This document shows positions 32,773-42,912 of a stretch of DNA of 64,000 nt, piece after piece. Position 1 is the stretch's first letter. Every line of letters begins with the position of its first letter. Origin of the DNA: Marinobacter nanhaiticus D15-8W (GTDB taxonomy: Bacteria > Pseudomonadota > Gammaproteobacteria > Pseudomonadales > Oleiphilaceae); the NCBI RefSeq assembly GCF_036511935.1, contig NZ_AP028878.1, positions 2,356,001 to 2,420,000 on the forward strand, in the 5' to 3' direction. Position numbers and translations under genes: made by a program. The notes under the pieces are model-generated. The model saw only the letters and a list, made by a program, of their open reading frames with translations, was not told the origin of the DNA and searched no databases.

Positions 32773-34728
32773 ATGGCGTTCAACATCGGTCTTAGCGGTC
32801 TACGCGCCGCGTCCGTGGATCTGGATGTCACCGGCAACAACATTGCCAATGCCAGCACGGTCGGTTTCAAGGGAAGCCGCGTTCAGTTTGGCGATCTCTA
32901 TGCCAGTGGCTTCATGTCCGCCGGCAATAACCCGATCGGCGATGGCGTGCGTGTTCAGGAAGTGGCGCAGAAATTCGGCCAGGGTAATATCAGTTTTACC
33001 GACAATAACCTGGACCTGGCCATAAATGGCGATGGTTTCTTTATCCTGAACAACAATGGCGAGGTGCGATATTCCCGCGCCGGTCAGTTCGGTATCGACA
33101 AAGATGGTTTTGTGGTGAACAACCAGGGGATGCGGGTTCAGGGTTTCCAGGCAGACGAGGAAGGTAACCTGTCGGGTGTGCGGGGCGATCTGTTTATCGA
33201 CAGCGACAACCTTGCGCCGCGGCGGACCACCAACATTGCTTCCGAACTGAATCTGGATTCCCGCGAAGCGGTCCTCGCCGAAAGCGGCACGCGTATTTCG
33301 ACGCGTAGCTACGCGCCAGGCGCTTCCACGGGTGAACAGACGCTGACGTTGACCTATCCGGACGGCACGACACGCGACGTTGCAGTCGCGGCCGACAGCT
33401 CCGCACGGCAAATTGCCAACACGCTGAGCCAGGAAGAAGGCGTGAGCGCCTCTGCCAGAACCGAAGTGTTGCTGGATGGCACCTCAATCCAGGCGGACGA
33501 CATCTTTACCCTGGAAGGCGTCGATTTCACCCTCCAGGACACCGATGCCAGCGGTAACCCGCTATCCAATGCCGAACGCCTGCAGCAACTGGCAGACGAC
33601 ATCAATGGCTCTTCCCTGAGCAGCATCAACGCCACGATCACATCCACTGGCGAGCTGCGCCTGATCTCCAGTCGCGGCGATACCCTGCGCATGAGCTATG
33701 AAGACGTGAATAGCGATGGCGGCGCCATGGCGTTCAGTAGCGGTGGCGCGTTATCCAACGACAGCACCAACCCGTCCACACAGGTCGGGCAGGTAAGCAT
33801 TACGCTGGATCGCGATGTCCAGCTGGCCGCGACCCCGATGGCGCCATCCACAACCACCATACTCGACGGCGTAACGCCAACGGCGTTCACCAGCAACACG
33901 TTCGATCCGACGGACCAGCGTACCTACAACCACGCCACGTCGACCACGATCTACGACAGTCTGGGCAATCCTCATGTGATGACCCAGTATTTCGTCAAGG
34001 AGCCGCCAACCGGCGTGAACCAGGGGAGTGTCTGGTCGATGTATGTCCAGATCGATGGCCAGAACGTGGGTGACCCCCCCAATGCCAGCGGCGAGCCGAC
34101 CATGGCGCAATTCGACCTGTTGTTCAACGAAGAAGGTGAGCTGCAAAGCGTCAACGGTGATCCCGAAGGTGAAATCCTGATTTCCAACTGGACGCCTCGG
34201 GATGCAAACGGCGATCCGAACGGCGCCGATGGCCCGCGCCTGGTGGCGAATGGTGGAACCACGCCGATTCCGGATCCCCCTATCAGCTCCAATTTTGTGA
34301 TCGAGCTGAACGAGACGACCCAGTACGGCAGTGAGTTTGCGGTCAACGACCAGTCCCAGAACGGCTACACCACCGGTCGCCTGAGTGGCCTGGACGTATC
34401 CAACGAAGGGGTGCTGTTTGCCCGCTACTCCAACGGTCAGTCCCAGACCCTCGGGCAGGTTGCCCTCGCAACATTCCGCAACGCCGAAGGTTTGTCGCCG
34501 GTGGGCGAAACCACTTGGGTAGAGACCTTTGAATCCGGTCAGCCCATTATCGGCTCGCCGGATAGCGGTACGCTCGGCGCGATCAAGGCCAGCTCCGTGG
34601 AAGAGTCCAATGTCGATCTTTCGGCGGAACTGGTGAACCTCATCATTGCCCAGCGCAACTACCAGGCCAACGCCAAGACCATCGAGACTTCGGATTCCGT
34701 CACCCAGACGATTATCAACCTCCGCTAA
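32773..34728 (+). CDS. flgE: Flagellar hook protein FlgE (long form)
   Basis: 651-residue hook subunit, well above E. coli FlgE (about 400) and typical Pseudomonas FlgE (about 460). Conserved ends are present: N-terminal LRAASVDLDVTGNNIANASTVGFKGSR and C-terminal SNVDLSAELVNLIIAQRNYQANAKTIETSD. The extra length is in the surface-exposed middle (about residues 150-430), which in this family is variable and rich in Thr, Ser, Asp and Asn (for example ATPMAPSTTTILDGVTPT). It closes the first flg operon, followed by a hairpin. Confidence 0.96.
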   Translation: MAFNIGLSGLRAASVDLDVTGNNIANASTVGFKGSRVQFGDLYASGFMSAGNNPIGDGVRVQEVAQKFGQGNISFTDNNLDLAINGDGFFILNNNGEVRYSRAGQFGIDKDGFVVNNQGMRVQGFQADEEGNLSGVRGDLFIDSDNLAPRRTTNIASELNLDSREAVLAESGTRISTRSYAPGASTGEQTLTLTYPDGTTRDVAVAADSSARQIANTLSQEEGVSASARTEVLLDGTSIQADDIFTLEGVDFTLQDTDASGNPLSNAERLQQLADDINGSSLSSINATITSTGELRLISSRGDTLRMSYEDVNSDGGAMAFSSGGALSNDSTNPSTQVGQVSITLDRDVQLAATPMAPSTTTILDGVTPTAFTSNTFDPTDQRTYNHATSTTIYDSLGNPHVMTQYFVKEPPTGVNQGSVWSMYVQIDGQNVGDPPNASGEPTMAQFDLLFNEEGELQSVNGDPEGEILISNWTPRDANGDPNGADGPRLVANGGTTPIPDPPISSNFVIELNETTQYGSEFAVNDQSQNGYTTGRLSGLDVSNEGVLFARYSNGQSQTLGQVALATFRNAEGLSPVGETTWVETFESGQPIIGSPDSGTLGAIKASSVEESNVDLSAELVNLIIAQRNYQANAKTIETSDSVTQTIINLR

Positions 34729-34737
34729 ACCTCCTTT

Positions 34738-34777
34738 CCGCAGCAGCCGTGAGCCCCTGAGGCCAAAGCTGCTGCGG
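34738..34777 (+). terminator. Hairpin after flgE
   Basis: CCGCAGCAGC (34738-34747) pairs perfectly with GCTGCTGCGG (34768-34777) across a 20-base loop, directly after the flgE stop and before the flgF promoter. It is followed by ATTCTTCACTTTC. Likely a terminator separating the two flagellar transcripts. Confidence 0.65.
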
Positions 34778-34790
34778 ATTCTTCACTTTC

Positions 34791-34806
34791 TGGCACGACT
34801 CCTGCA
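34791..34806 (+). promoter_or_regulatory. Sigma-54 promoter of flgFGHIJKL
   Basis: TGGCACGACTCCTGCA contains the full TGGCAC -24 element with GG (34792-34793) ten bases from GC (34804-34805). It is 42 bp before the flgF ATG. It defines a second RpoN-dependent flagellar transcript. Confidence 0.9.
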
Positions 34807-34847
34807 ATGACTCTATCAAGAGTCAAAAATCCGGCAGGAGTTTTCCC

Positions 34848-35603
34848 ATGGATAAATCCATCTTTATCGGTATGTCCGGTGCCAAGCAGACCATGCTGGC
34901 ACAGCAGGCCCATGCCAATAACCTGGCGAACGTCAACACCACCGGGTTCAAGCGGGACTTTGCCCAGGCCCGGAGTATGCCGGTATACGGCGAGCACTTC
35001 CCGACCCGTGCCTATGCCATGACCGAGCGCCCGGGTACCGACCTTTCTGCCGGCGCATTGATGGAGACCGGTCGTGGCCTGGACGTCGCTATTGGCGGCG
35101 AGGGCTGGCTGACGGTGCAGGCCGAGACAGGCGAGGAGGTGTTTACGCGCTCGGGCAGCCTGAGTGTCGACGTCAACGGCCTCATGCGCACGGCAACGGG
35201 TGAGCCGGTCCTGGGCAATGGTGGGCCTGTGGCGCTGCCCCCCTATGACGGCCTGGTCATTGGGCAGGACGGCACCGTATCAATCGTCCCGGTTGGGGGT
35301 CCGCCCGATCAGCTGGTCCAGGTGGACCGCCTGAAACTCGTCAATCCGCCACAGGATGCCCTGATGAAAGGGACCGACGGATTCATCCGTCGCAAGCCGG
35401 ATCAGGCCATCGATGGCGCCGAGCCGCTCGATGTCAACGTTCGTGTGGAATCGGGTTTTCTCGAGGCGTCCAACGTCAATGCGGTGGAGGAGATGATCTC
35501 CAACCTTGAACTTGCTCGTCAGTATGAGATGCAGGTGAAGGTCATGCAGACCGCAAAAAGTAATTCAGACGCGACGGCACGGCTGTTGCAAAACCTTGGT
35601 TAA
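34848..35603 (+). CDS. flgF: Flagellar proximal rod protein FlgF
   Basis: 251-residue rod subunit. Short N-terminus MDKSIFIGMSGAKQTMLAQQAHANNLANVNTTGFKRDF with the axial motif; C-terminus VNAVEEMISNLELARQYEMQVKVMQTAKSN. The size matches FlgF (about 245-250) and distinguishes it from FlgG. CAGGAG precedes the ATG. First gene of the second transcript. Confidence 0.97.
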   Translation: MDKSIFIGMSGAKQTMLAQQAHANNLANVNTTGFKRDFAQARSMPVYGEHFPTRAYAMTERPGTDLSAGALMETGRGLDVAIGGEGWLTVQAETGEEVFTRSGSLSVDVNGLMRTATGEPVLGNGGPVALPPYDGLVIGQDGTVSIVPVGGPPDQLVQVDRLKLVNPPQDALMKGTDGFIRRKPDQAIDGAEPLDVNVRVESGFLEASNVNAVEEMISNLELARQYEMQVKVMQTAKSNSDATARLLQNLG

Positions 35604-35686
35604 TAGCCGGATTTAGCCGGAGAGGATGACCGAAAAGCGGCAAGTTTTCGCCGTTTCGAGGATCGATTCCACGCAGGAGACAAACA

Positions 35687-36475
35687 ATGCATCCAGCTCT
35701 TTGGGTCAGCAAGACAGGTTTGAGTGCGCAGGACACCAATATGTCCACCATCTCCAACAACCTGGCGAACGTTAACACGACAGGCTTCAAGCGTGACCGC
35801 GCGGTCTTCCAGGACCTGCTGTACCAGATCAATCGCCAACCCGGCGGCATGTCGACCGAGAACTCGGAACTGCCATCCGGCCTCCAGTTGGGTACGGGTG
35901 TGCGTGTCGTCGGCACCGCAAAACAGTTTACCCAGGGTAACCTGCAGGTGACCGAGCAGCCGCTGGATATGGCGGTCAATGGTCGTGGCTTCTTCCAGGT
36001 GCTGCTGCCGGACGGCGAAATCGCCTATACCCGCGATGGTCAGTTCCAGCTCAATGCCGACGGCGATGTCGTCAATGCCAACGGCTATCCGCTCGAACCG
36101 AACATCAACGTTCCGGAAAACACGACCAGTATCACCGTGGGTACGGATGGCACGGTATCTGCCGTGGTCGAGAATCAGGCAGCTCCCGTGCAGTTGGGCA
36201 ATGTCACGCTGGTCAACTTCGTGAATCCACAGGGCCTGATGGCGGTGGGTAATAACCTGTTCCGTGAGACCAACTCCAGCGGTGCCCCCCAGGAAGGTGA
36301 ACCGGGTATCGGCGGCCTTGGCACGATCGAGCAGGGGATGACCGAGTCATCCAACGTCGAGGTGGTTGAAGAGTTGGTGAATATGATTACCACCCAGCGC
36401 GCCTACGAAATGAACTCCAAGGTGGTTTCCACCACCGACCAGATGCTCCAGTTCCTGTCCCAGAATGTCGGCTAA
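35687..36475 (+). CDS. flgG: Flagellar distal rod protein FlgG
   Basis: 262-residue distal rod subunit (family norm 260-262). N-terminal ALWVSKTGLSAQDTNMSTISNNLANVNTTGFKRDR; the region RQPGGMSTENSELPSGLQLGTG is the FlgG-specific loop that straightens the rod relative to the hook. C-terminal SNVEVVEELVNMITTQRAYEMNSKVVSTTD. AGGAGA lies upstream of the ATG. The 83-bp gap after flgF shows no promoter match. Confidence 0.97.
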   Translation: MHPALWVSKTGLSAQDTNMSTISNNLANVNTTGFKRDRAVFQDLLYQINRQPGGMSTENSELPSGLQLGTGVRVVGTAKQFTQGNLQVTEQPLDMAVNGRGFFQVLLPDGEIAYTRDGQFQLNADGDVVNANGYPLEPNINVPENTTSITVGTDGTVSAVVENQAAPVQLGNVTLVNFVNPQGLMAVGNNLFRETNSSGAPQEGEPGIGGLGTIEQGMTESSNVEVVEELVNMITTQRAYEMNSKVVSTTDQMLQFLSQNVG

Positions 36476-36504
36476 GGCCGGGTAATGGGTAAGGGAGGTT
36501 AAAC

Positions 36505-37179
36505 ATGAAATTCCGATTCTCACCGCTCCTGATTGTTTCGCTGGCCCTGTTGGAGGGGTGCCAGGCTGTCAGCCGTCCGCGCGCGATGCCTGACGATCCG
36601 GCCTATGCGCCGGTTAAGGCCCAGGCCATGATGCAACGTGATGCGTCGTCCGGCGCGATCTATCAGACCTCCCGGAACTTCAATTTCTATGGCGATACCG
36701 TTGCGCTCAACGTTGGCGACATCCTGTTGGTATCGCTGGAAGAGCAGACACAGGCGTCCAAGGACGCCAAGAGCAGTATCAAGAAGGATAACGAGCTCAG
36801 CTTCAACGATGGGTCGATACTCGGGCTGAACAAACTGAATCTCGCCACCAATGCCAATCTCGAGCGGGATTTTCAGGGGGATGCGAAGGCGGATCAGAGC
36901 AACAGTCTGAACGGCAGCATCACGGTTACGGTCACTGAAGTGTACCCGAACGGTATTTTGCGGATCCGGGGCGAGAAGTGGCTGTCGTTGACCAACGGCG
37001 ACGAATTTATTCGCCTGACAGGCCTGGTGCGGCCCCAGGATATCAGCCCGGACAATACGATTTCCTCCAACCGCATTGCCGATGCCCGTATCGCTTACGG
37101 CGGCACCGGCGATTTTGACCAGGCTACCCGACAGGGCTGGCTGTCACGCTTCTTCAACAGTGAGTGGTTCCCGCTATGA
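36505..37179 (+). CDS. flgH: Flagellar L-ring lipoprotein FlgH
   Basis: 224-residue outer-membrane L-ring subunit. Signal peptide with lipobox LEGC (Cys 19). The core shows [19 protein letters not shown] and [22 protein letters not shown], typical of FlgH, and ends with [24 protein letters not shown]. It overlaps flgI by 4 bp. Exported by Sec and Lol, unlike the rod proteins. Confidence 0.96.
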   Translation: MKFRFSPLLIVSLALLEGCQAVSRPRAMPDDPAYAPVKAQAMMQRDASSGAIYQTSRNFNFYGDTVALNVGDILLVSLEEQTQASKDAKSSIKKDNELSFNDGSILGLNKLNLATNANLERDFQGDAKADQSNSLNGSITVTVTEVYPNGILRIRGEKWLSLTNGDEFIRLTGLVRPQDISPDNTISSNRIADARIAYGGTGDFDQATRQGWLSRFFNSEWFPL

Positions 37180-38273
37180 AACCGGTCCGCGCGTTCATTG
37201 CGTTCATTGTCTTTGCGGTGCTGGTGCAGCCAGTTCTCGCTGACCGCCTGAAGGATATGGCGCGGGTACAGGGCGTACGTTCAAACCAGTTGGTGGGTTA
37301 TGGCCTGGTGGTCGGTCTCGACGGCACCGGCGATTCGGCGCCATTTACCGACCAAACCTTCAGGAACCTGATGAATCAGTTCGGCATTACCTTGCCGCCG
37401 GGCGTCAGTCCCAAGCTGGATAACGTCGCAGCCGTCACCGTACATGCGAACCTGCCGCCCTTTGCCAAGCGCGGACAGGACATTGACATTACGGTGTCTT
37501 CCATCGGCAATGCCGACAGCTTGCGCGGCGGTAGCCTTTTGATGACGCCGCTCAAGGGTGCAGACGGCCAGGTGTATGCGATGGCCCAGGGCAGCCTGGT
37601 GGTCGGCGGCTTTGGTGCCTCCGGCCAGGACGGATCGCGGATTTCCGTGAACGTACCGAGTGTGGGGCGTATCCCCAACGGTGCCTCTGTGGAGCGCGAA
37701 GTGATTTCCCCGTTCAGTCGCGGCGACACCATTACCTTCGATCTGCTGCGCCCGGATTTCACGACGGCACGGCGTGTCGTCGAAACCATCAACAACACCC
37801 TGGGGCCGGAGATGGCATACGCTCACGACGCGACCTCCATCTCCGTCAAGGCGCCACGGGATCCGTCCCAGCGGGTGAGCTTCCTGTCCGTGTTGGAAAA
37901 CATGGAAGTGGATCCCGCGCAAGAGGCGGCGAAAGTCGTGATCAATAGCCGTACCGGTACCATCGTGGTGGGCCAGAACGTCCAGGTGAGCCCTGCGGCG
38001 GTTACCCACGGCAACCTGACGGTCACCATCGAGGAAAATCCGCAGGTCACCCAGCCGAATCCGTTCGCGGGCGGCGACACCGTGGTCACACCGGACAGCA
38101 CGATTACCACCACCCAGGAGCCGGCACGGATGTTCAAGTTTGGTCCCGCGGTAACGCTGAACGAGATCGTCCAGGCGGTAAACCAGGTGGGCGCAGCCCC
38201 AGGTGACGTGATGGCCGTACTCGAAGCCCTCAAGCAAGCCGGCGCACTGCGCGCCGAGTTAATCGTTATCTAG
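37176..38273 (+). CDS. flgI: Flagellar P-ring protein FlgI
   Basis: 365-residue periplasmic P-ring subunit. Signal peptide about 1-22 ([19 protein letters not shown]). Conserved [21 protein letters not shown] near the mature N-terminus, [20 protein letters not shown], and the C-terminal [34 protein letters not shown] 37176 overlaps the flgH stop as ATGA; the in-frame GTG at 37164 is less likely because it would precede the signal peptide with extra residues. Confidence 0.96.
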   Translation: MKPVRAFIAFIVFAVLVQPVLADRLKDMARVQGVRSNQLVGYGLVVGLDGTGDSAPFTDQTFRNLMNQFGITLPPGVSPKLDNVAAVTVHANLPPFAKRGQDIDITVSSIGNADSLRGGSLLMTPLKGADGQVYAMAQGSLVVGGFGASGQDGSRISVNVPSVGRIPNGASVEREVISPFSRGDTITFDLLRPDFTTARRVVETINNTLGPEMAYAHDATSISVKAPRDPSQRVSFLSVLENMEVDPAQEAAKVVINSRTGTIVVGQNVQVSPAAVTHGNLTVTIEENPQVTQPNPFAGGDTVVTPDSTITTTQEPARMFKFGPAVTLNEIVQAVNQVGAAPGDVMAVLEALKQAGALRAELIVI

Positions 38274-38281
38274 GTGATGTG

Positions 38282-39292
38282 ATGCAGGACTCTCGCGTCG
38301 ATACTGCCCAGTTCTATACCGAATTCAGCGGCCTGAATGCGCTGAAGACCCAGGCTCGCACCGATAAAAGGGCGGCGCTGGAGCAGGTGGCCAAGCAGTT
38401 CGAGAGTCTGTTCATGTCGCAGATGCTGAAGTCCATGCGTTCTGTGAACGATGTATTTGCCGAGGGCAATTACCTGAACAGCAGTCAGTCGAAGTTCTAC
38501 CAGGAGATGTTCGACAACCAGCTTACCCTGTCGATGAGCCAGAACCAGGGTTTGGGGCTTTCAGACGTCCTGGCACGGCAGCTTGCCCGTCAGATTCCCG
38601 GTATGGACAACGAGGGGGAGAGGGCAGCCGGCCATAGGGCGAGTATTACCGATTACGAGCGAAGCCTGCCTCCGTTGTCGCCCAGACTGCCGGCCCAGGT
38701 GAACGAAGTTAAGGCCATTTCCGAAGACGTTGCCGTGAAAGAACCGGTTGCGGATGAAACCGCTACCGAAGAACTGCCGGAGAGCTTCGAGTCACCGGAG
38801 CACTTCGTAGAGACCCTGCTACCGATGGCTGAAGCCGTCGCTGGCGATTCCGGCATAGACCCTCGGGTCATGGTGGCCCAGGCTGCGCTCGAGACGGGTT
38901 GGGGCAAGCACATGATCAAGGGCGGCAATGGCGAACACAGTTTCAACCTGTTCGGTATCAAGGCGGACAGTCGCTGGCAGGGCGGCTCTGTCGACATCCT
39001 GACCTCCGAGTATCGTGAAGGCATCAAGATGAACGAACGTGCCGCGTTCCGGGCCTATCCGGATTACCAGGCCAGTTTTGAGGACTATATCGGCTTCCTG
39101 GAGCGCAATCCGCGCTATCGGGATGTGCTGGCGGTTGCCGATGATCCGGAGGCATTTGCCGACGGCCTGCAGGCCGCGGGTTATGCGACTGATCCGGCGT
39201 ACGGCGCCAAGATCCGTCGCATTCTTAACAGTGATTCCTTCGAGGCGATCACGGGGCAGTCCCTGTCCCTGAACCAGGGTGGTGAGGAGTAG
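38282..39292 (+). CDS. flgJ: Peptidoglycan hydrolase / rod assembly protein FlgJ
   Basis: 336 residues in two domains. The N-terminal rod-cap domain (about 1-110) has ALEQVAKQFESLFMSQMLKSMR. A polar linker follows. The C-terminal glucosaminidase/muramidase domain (about 175-325) shows VAQAALETGWGKHMIKG with the catalytic Glu, then FNLFGIKADSRWQGG. This is the dual-domain FlgJ of beta- and gammaproteobacteria that opens peptidoglycan for the rod. ATG 38282 is preferred over the GTG at 38279. Confidence 0.95.
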   Translation: MQDSRVDTAQFYTEFSGLNALKTQARTDKRAALEQVAKQFESLFMSQMLKSMRSVNDVFAEGNYLNSSQSKFYQEMFDNQLTLSMSQNQGLGLSDVLARQLARQIPGMDNEGERAAGHRASITDYERSLPPLSPRLPAQVNEVKAISEDVAVKEPVADETATEELPESFESPEHFVETLLPMAEAVAGDSGIDPRVMVAQAALETGWGKHMIKGGNGEHSFNLFGIKADSRWQGGSVDILTSEYREGIKMNERAAFRAYPDYQASFEDYIGFLERNPRYRDVLAVADDPEAFADGLQAAGYATDPAYGAKIRRILNSDSFEAITGQSLSLNQGGEE

Positions 39293-39297
39293 AGGAA

Positions 39298-41331
39298 ATG
39301 GCTGGTCTGATTAACATTGGCCTGACCGGCATTCTGGGTCACCAGTCGGCCCTGAATACGACGGGCAACAATATCACCAATGCCAATACGCCAGGCTATA
39401 GCCGTCAGCAAACGGTCTTTGAAAGCCAGACCGGGATCACTACCGGCGCGGGCACCATTGGCTCTGGCGTTAGCGTCAGCGAGATTCGGCGCATAACGGA
39501 CCAGTTCGTCGTTAACCAACTGCGTTCCGACACCTCGTTGTTCAGCGAGCAGGATACACTCAATACCGAACTGACCCGACTGGATAACCTTTTGGGCGGG
39601 GAGTCGACTGGCCTTAACAATGCCCTGAACAACTTCTTCAGCAGTATCCAGAGTGCGGCGGAAGATCCCGCGGCCTTGCCGCAGCGCCAAATGGTTCTGA
39701 GTGAGGCTAAAGGCCTGGTCAACCGGTTCCAGTCGCTGCACTCCGAGTTTATCCAGCAACGCCAGTCGGTAACCGGCCAAATGCAGGCTGCGACGTCTGA
39801 CGTCAATTCTCTATTATCGAGTATTGCCGAGTTGAACCTGGCAATCTCCGAGAGCCCCGGGATTGCCCAGGGTAATATGCCCAACGACCTTATGGATAAG
39901 CGCGACGAGAAGATTCGCGAGCTATCCAAGCTGATCCAGGTCAAGGTAACCGAAGTGGATGGTAACCAGGTCAACGTCAGTCTCAGTGGCGGGCAGGCAT
40001 TGGTCGTTGGTGGCCAGGCGTCCCAATTGCTGACGGAAACGTCCGCTGCCGATCCGACCAAGCTGGACTTCAAGCTGAAGACCGGCAACCGTATCAGCGG
40101 CGTCACCGACCAAATTATCGGAGGCGCCCTGGGCGGTCTGCGCACGTTCCAGAACAAGGTGCTGGAACCGGCCTTCGACCAGCTTGGGCGGATTGCTTTG
40201 GCTGTGTCCGACAAGGTCAACAAGCAGCACAGTATCGGGATGGACCTGGAGGGCGACCTGGGTGGTCTGTTCTTTACGGATATCAATACCCGTGCGGCGC
40301 AATTGGATCGTGTGACGGGGAACGAAAACAATGTTCCTCCTAACGATGGCGTAATTTCCGTGGAGATCACCAATACGACCGATCTCCAGGCCAGGTCTTA
40401 TAATCTGCGCTTTACCGGCGCCAATGGCGAGAATTTCGATCTGATCGACGCTGAAACCGGTGAGATCGTGCGTCAGGGGCAGTTACCCGATCCGCTCCCG
40501 GCAGAAATCGAGATGCCGGGCTTCAACGTGCATATCGAGTCCGGTTCATTCCAGGATGGCGACAGTTTCCTGGTGCGCCCGACCCGTAACGCCGCGGCCA
40601 ATATGGATCTGCAGATCAATCGCGAGGAAGACCTCGCGTTTGCGACGCCAATCCAGGCCGAAGCCGATATGGGCAACACCGGTAACGGCAGTATTTCCCA
40701 GGGCACCATGCTCAGCACCCGAAACCCGCTGACCAACGTGCCGCTGGATGAGTTCAGCCAGCGCGGACAACTGTCTCCGCCGCTGATGGTGCGCTTTACG
40801 TCGGGTAGCGCCTACGAAATCCTCGATGCGTCTGACCCGACCAACCCGGTCGCACTGACGCCGCCGGTCACCGGCACGTTCCAGCCGGGGGTTTCCAACA
40901 AGCTGTTCTCCGAAGACCCCTCCGACCCGAATTATCGCGGTTTCCAGTTCGAGATCAGCGGTAATCCCGAGGCCAACGACGTCTTTATGATCAGCTACAA
41001 CAGCGACGGTGTATCCGACAACCGGAATGCCACGTTGCTCGGTGGACTGGGTACGGTCAACACGATGAATGGCGGCAACCAAAGCTTCAGCGAAGCCTAC
41101 GCCGGGCTGGTGGAAACCGTCGGTGTAACAACCCGTCAGAGCCAGTTGGATCGGGATGCCGGCCAGGCACTTCTGGAGCAGTCCACCAACCAGTGGGAAT
41201 CGGTATCGGGTGTGAACCTGGATGAAGAAGCCGGCCGTCTGATCCAGTATCAGGCAGCCTACAACGCGTCAGCCAAGGTGATGAGCGTGGCTCAGGACCT
41301 CTTCGACACGTTGCTGGGTACCTTTAACTAA
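39298..41331 (+). CDS. flgK: Flagellar hook-associated protein FlgK (HAP1)
   Basis: 677-residue hook-filament junction protein. The N-terminal LTGILGHQSALNTTGNNITNANTPGYSRQQTVFE and C-terminal SGVNLDEEAGRLIQYQAAYNASAKVMSVAQDLFDTLLG are diagnostic. Size is close to Pseudomonas FlgK (683) and above E. coli (547), the difference lying in the exposed middle. GAGGAA sits just before the ATG, 5 bp after flgJ. Confidence 0.96.
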   Translation: MAGLINIGLTGILGHQSALNTTGNNITNANTPGYSRQQTVFESQTGITTGAGTIGSGVSVSEIRRITDQFVVNQLRSDTSLFSEQDTLNTELTRLDNLLGGESTGLNNALNNFFSSIQSAAEDPAALPQRQMVLSEAKGLVNRFQSLHSEFIQQRQSVTGQMQAATSDVNSLLSSIAELNLAISESPGIAQGNMPNDLMDKRDEKIRELSKLIQVKVTEVDGNQVNVSLSGGQALVVGGQASQLLTETSAADPTKLDFKLKTGNRISGVTDQIIGGALGGLRTFQNKVLEPAFDQLGRIALAVSDKVNKQHSIGMDLEGDLGGLFFTDINTRAAQLDRVTGNENNVPPNDGVISVEITNTTDLQARSYNLRFTGANGENFDLIDAETGEIVRQGQLPDPLPAEIEMPGFNVHIESGSFQDGDSFLVRPTRNAAANMDLQINREEDLAFATPIQAEADMGNTGNGSISQGTMLSTRNPLTNVPLDEFSQRGQLSPPLMVRFTSGSAYEILDASDPTNPVALTPPVTGTFQPGVSNKLFSEDPSDPNYRGFQFEISGNPEANDVFMISYNSDGVSDNRNATLLGGLGTVNTMNGGNQSFSEAYAGLVETVGVTTRQSQLDRDAGQALLEQSTNQWESVSGVNLDEEAGRLIQYQAAYNASAKVMSVAQDLFDTLLGTFN

Positions 41332-41354
41332 TGCGTCCTTAGGCGGGAGTTACC

Positions 41355-42899
41355 ATGCGTATTTCCTCACAGCAAATCTTTAGTGGTGGCGTGAACCGGC
41401 TGCAGGACCTGAACACGCAACTACAAAAGACCCAACAGCAAGTCTCCACGGGCAAGCGGGTGATCAATCCGTCCGACGATCCGGTGGCCGCTGCCCGTAT
41501 TCTCAAGCTTGACCAGGAGAAGGCACAGATCGATCAGTTCCAGCGTGGCATCGATCTGGCGCAGAACCGCCTCCAGCAGGAGGAGAGCACGCTGGCGGAC
41601 ATAACCGACGTTATCCAGCGCGTGCGCGAATTGACGGTACAGGCGGGGAATGGCGCGTTGTCCGACTCTGACCGGCGCTCTGTCGCTTCGGAGCTGCGTG
41701 AACGCCTGGAGCAGCTCGGCGGATTGGCCAACACCCGTGACGCCTCAGGCGAATATATCTTCAGCGGCTTCAAGGGCAGCACGGAAGCCTTTACCAAGAA
41801 CGTTTCCGGTGATTGGGTTTACCAAGGGGACGAAGGCCAGCGCAAGCTGGAAATCGATGTGGGCGTAAGCGTCGCGATCAGTGACAATGGCAAGGGGCTG
41901 TTCGTTGATGTCGCCTCTAACAACCCGACATTTTTCGCCGAAGCCAGTTCCGGGAATACCTCCAATCCGCCGGCCACGATCAGTTCCGGCATGATGCTCG
42001 ACCAGGAGGTCTTCAATGGCGTGTATCCGGATGACCTGATCATCGAGGTGGACGCCACTGCAGGAACCTATACCGTGACCAACCGGTCGACGGGTGCGGA
42101 CCTGACGCCCACCAACAACGCATACGTGAGCGGGGAGAGCATCCAGGTTGCCGGTATCCAGTTCGAAATCACCGGTGCGGCTGACGGCGACAAATTCATG
42201 ATCAAGACCGCCGATAAGCAGTCGATGTTCGGTACCATCGAAAAGCTGATCTACGGCCTGGAAAACCAGCCGAAGACACCGGCGGTGGCAACGGTCAACA
42301 ACTTCGCACCGCAGGCTGGCGATACCCTGACTGTTAACGGCGTGTCCTTCACGTTCGATGCAGGTGATACGCTGTCGGACCTGGCGGATGCCATTAATGC
42401 CAGCACTGACGAAGCGCTGGCGGGCGTCCGCGTCGACACCGCCAACCTACCGGGATCGATAGCGATCGAATCCGTGAACGGCGATCTCGAGATGGACGCC
42501 TCGGGTTGGGCCGGCGACCTGACGACGGACGGCGCCAAGTTCCAGGACATCGACATTGCAGGCGGTACCCTCCAGCCGGACAGCGCCGCTTCCACCCGCT
42601 ACGCCAGTGGCCAGCAGACCTTCGATGAGCTGATCGCTGATTCCCTAGCCAATCTGGACAACGCGCAGGAGAGCATCCTGACCACCCAGACCCAGATCGG
42701 CGGTCGATTGAATGCAGTGGATTCTACGCGTGAATTCCTCACGGATTCCTCGGTCTACACCGAGCAGATCCGCTCTGAACTGCGCGATGTGGATTATGCC
42801 GAGGCCATCAGCCGCCTGAGTTTCCAGAGCTTTGTGCTGGAAGCGTCGCAGCAGTCTTTTGCGCGGGTATCGCAGCTGTCGCTGTTCGATCGTCTTTGA
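41355..42899 (+). CDS. flgL: Flagellar hook-associated protein FlgL (HAP3), long form
   Basis: 514 residues, longer than E. coli (317) and typical Pseudomonas (about 440) FlgL. N-terminal QIFSGGVNRLQDLNTQLQKTQQQVSTGKRVINPSDDPVAAARIL and C-terminal DVDYAEAISRLSFQSFVLEASQQSFARVSQLSLFDRL are flagellin-like HAP3 ends. The extra mass is in the surface domains (about 180-400). Last gene of the flgF transcript; a hairpin follows. Flagellin genes are not in the window. Confidence 0.96.
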   Translation: MRISSQQIFSGGVNRLQDLNTQLQKTQQQVSTGKRVINPSDDPVAAARILKLDQEKAQIDQFQRGIDLAQNRLQQEESTLADITDVIQRVRELTVQAGNGALSDSDRRSVASELRERLEQLGGLANTRDASGEYIFSGFKGSTEAFTKNVSGDWVYQGDEGQRKLEIDVGVSVAISDNGKGLFVDVASNNPTFFAEASSGNTSNPPATISSGMMLDQEVFNGVYPDDLIIEVDATAGTYTVTNRSTGADLTPTNNAYVSGESIQVAGIQFEITGAADGDKFMIKTADKQSMFGTIEKLIYGLENQPKTPAVATVNNFAPQAGDTLTVNGVSFTFDAGDTLSDLADAINASTDEALAGVRVDTANLPGSIAIESVNGDLEMDASGWAGDLTTDGAKFQDIDIAGGTLQPDSAASTRYASGQQTFDELIADSLANLDNAQESILTTQTQIGGRLNAVDSTREFLTDSSVYTEQIRSELRDVDYAEAISRLSFQSFVLEASQQSFARVSQLSLFDRL

Positions 42900-42912
42900 T
42901 CGATTTTTCCGT

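Noticed and set aside
37281..38237. Minus-strand open frame of 318 codons within flgI
   Set aside because: Antisense shadow; flgI is unambiguous and no relatives of the antisense product are recognisable.
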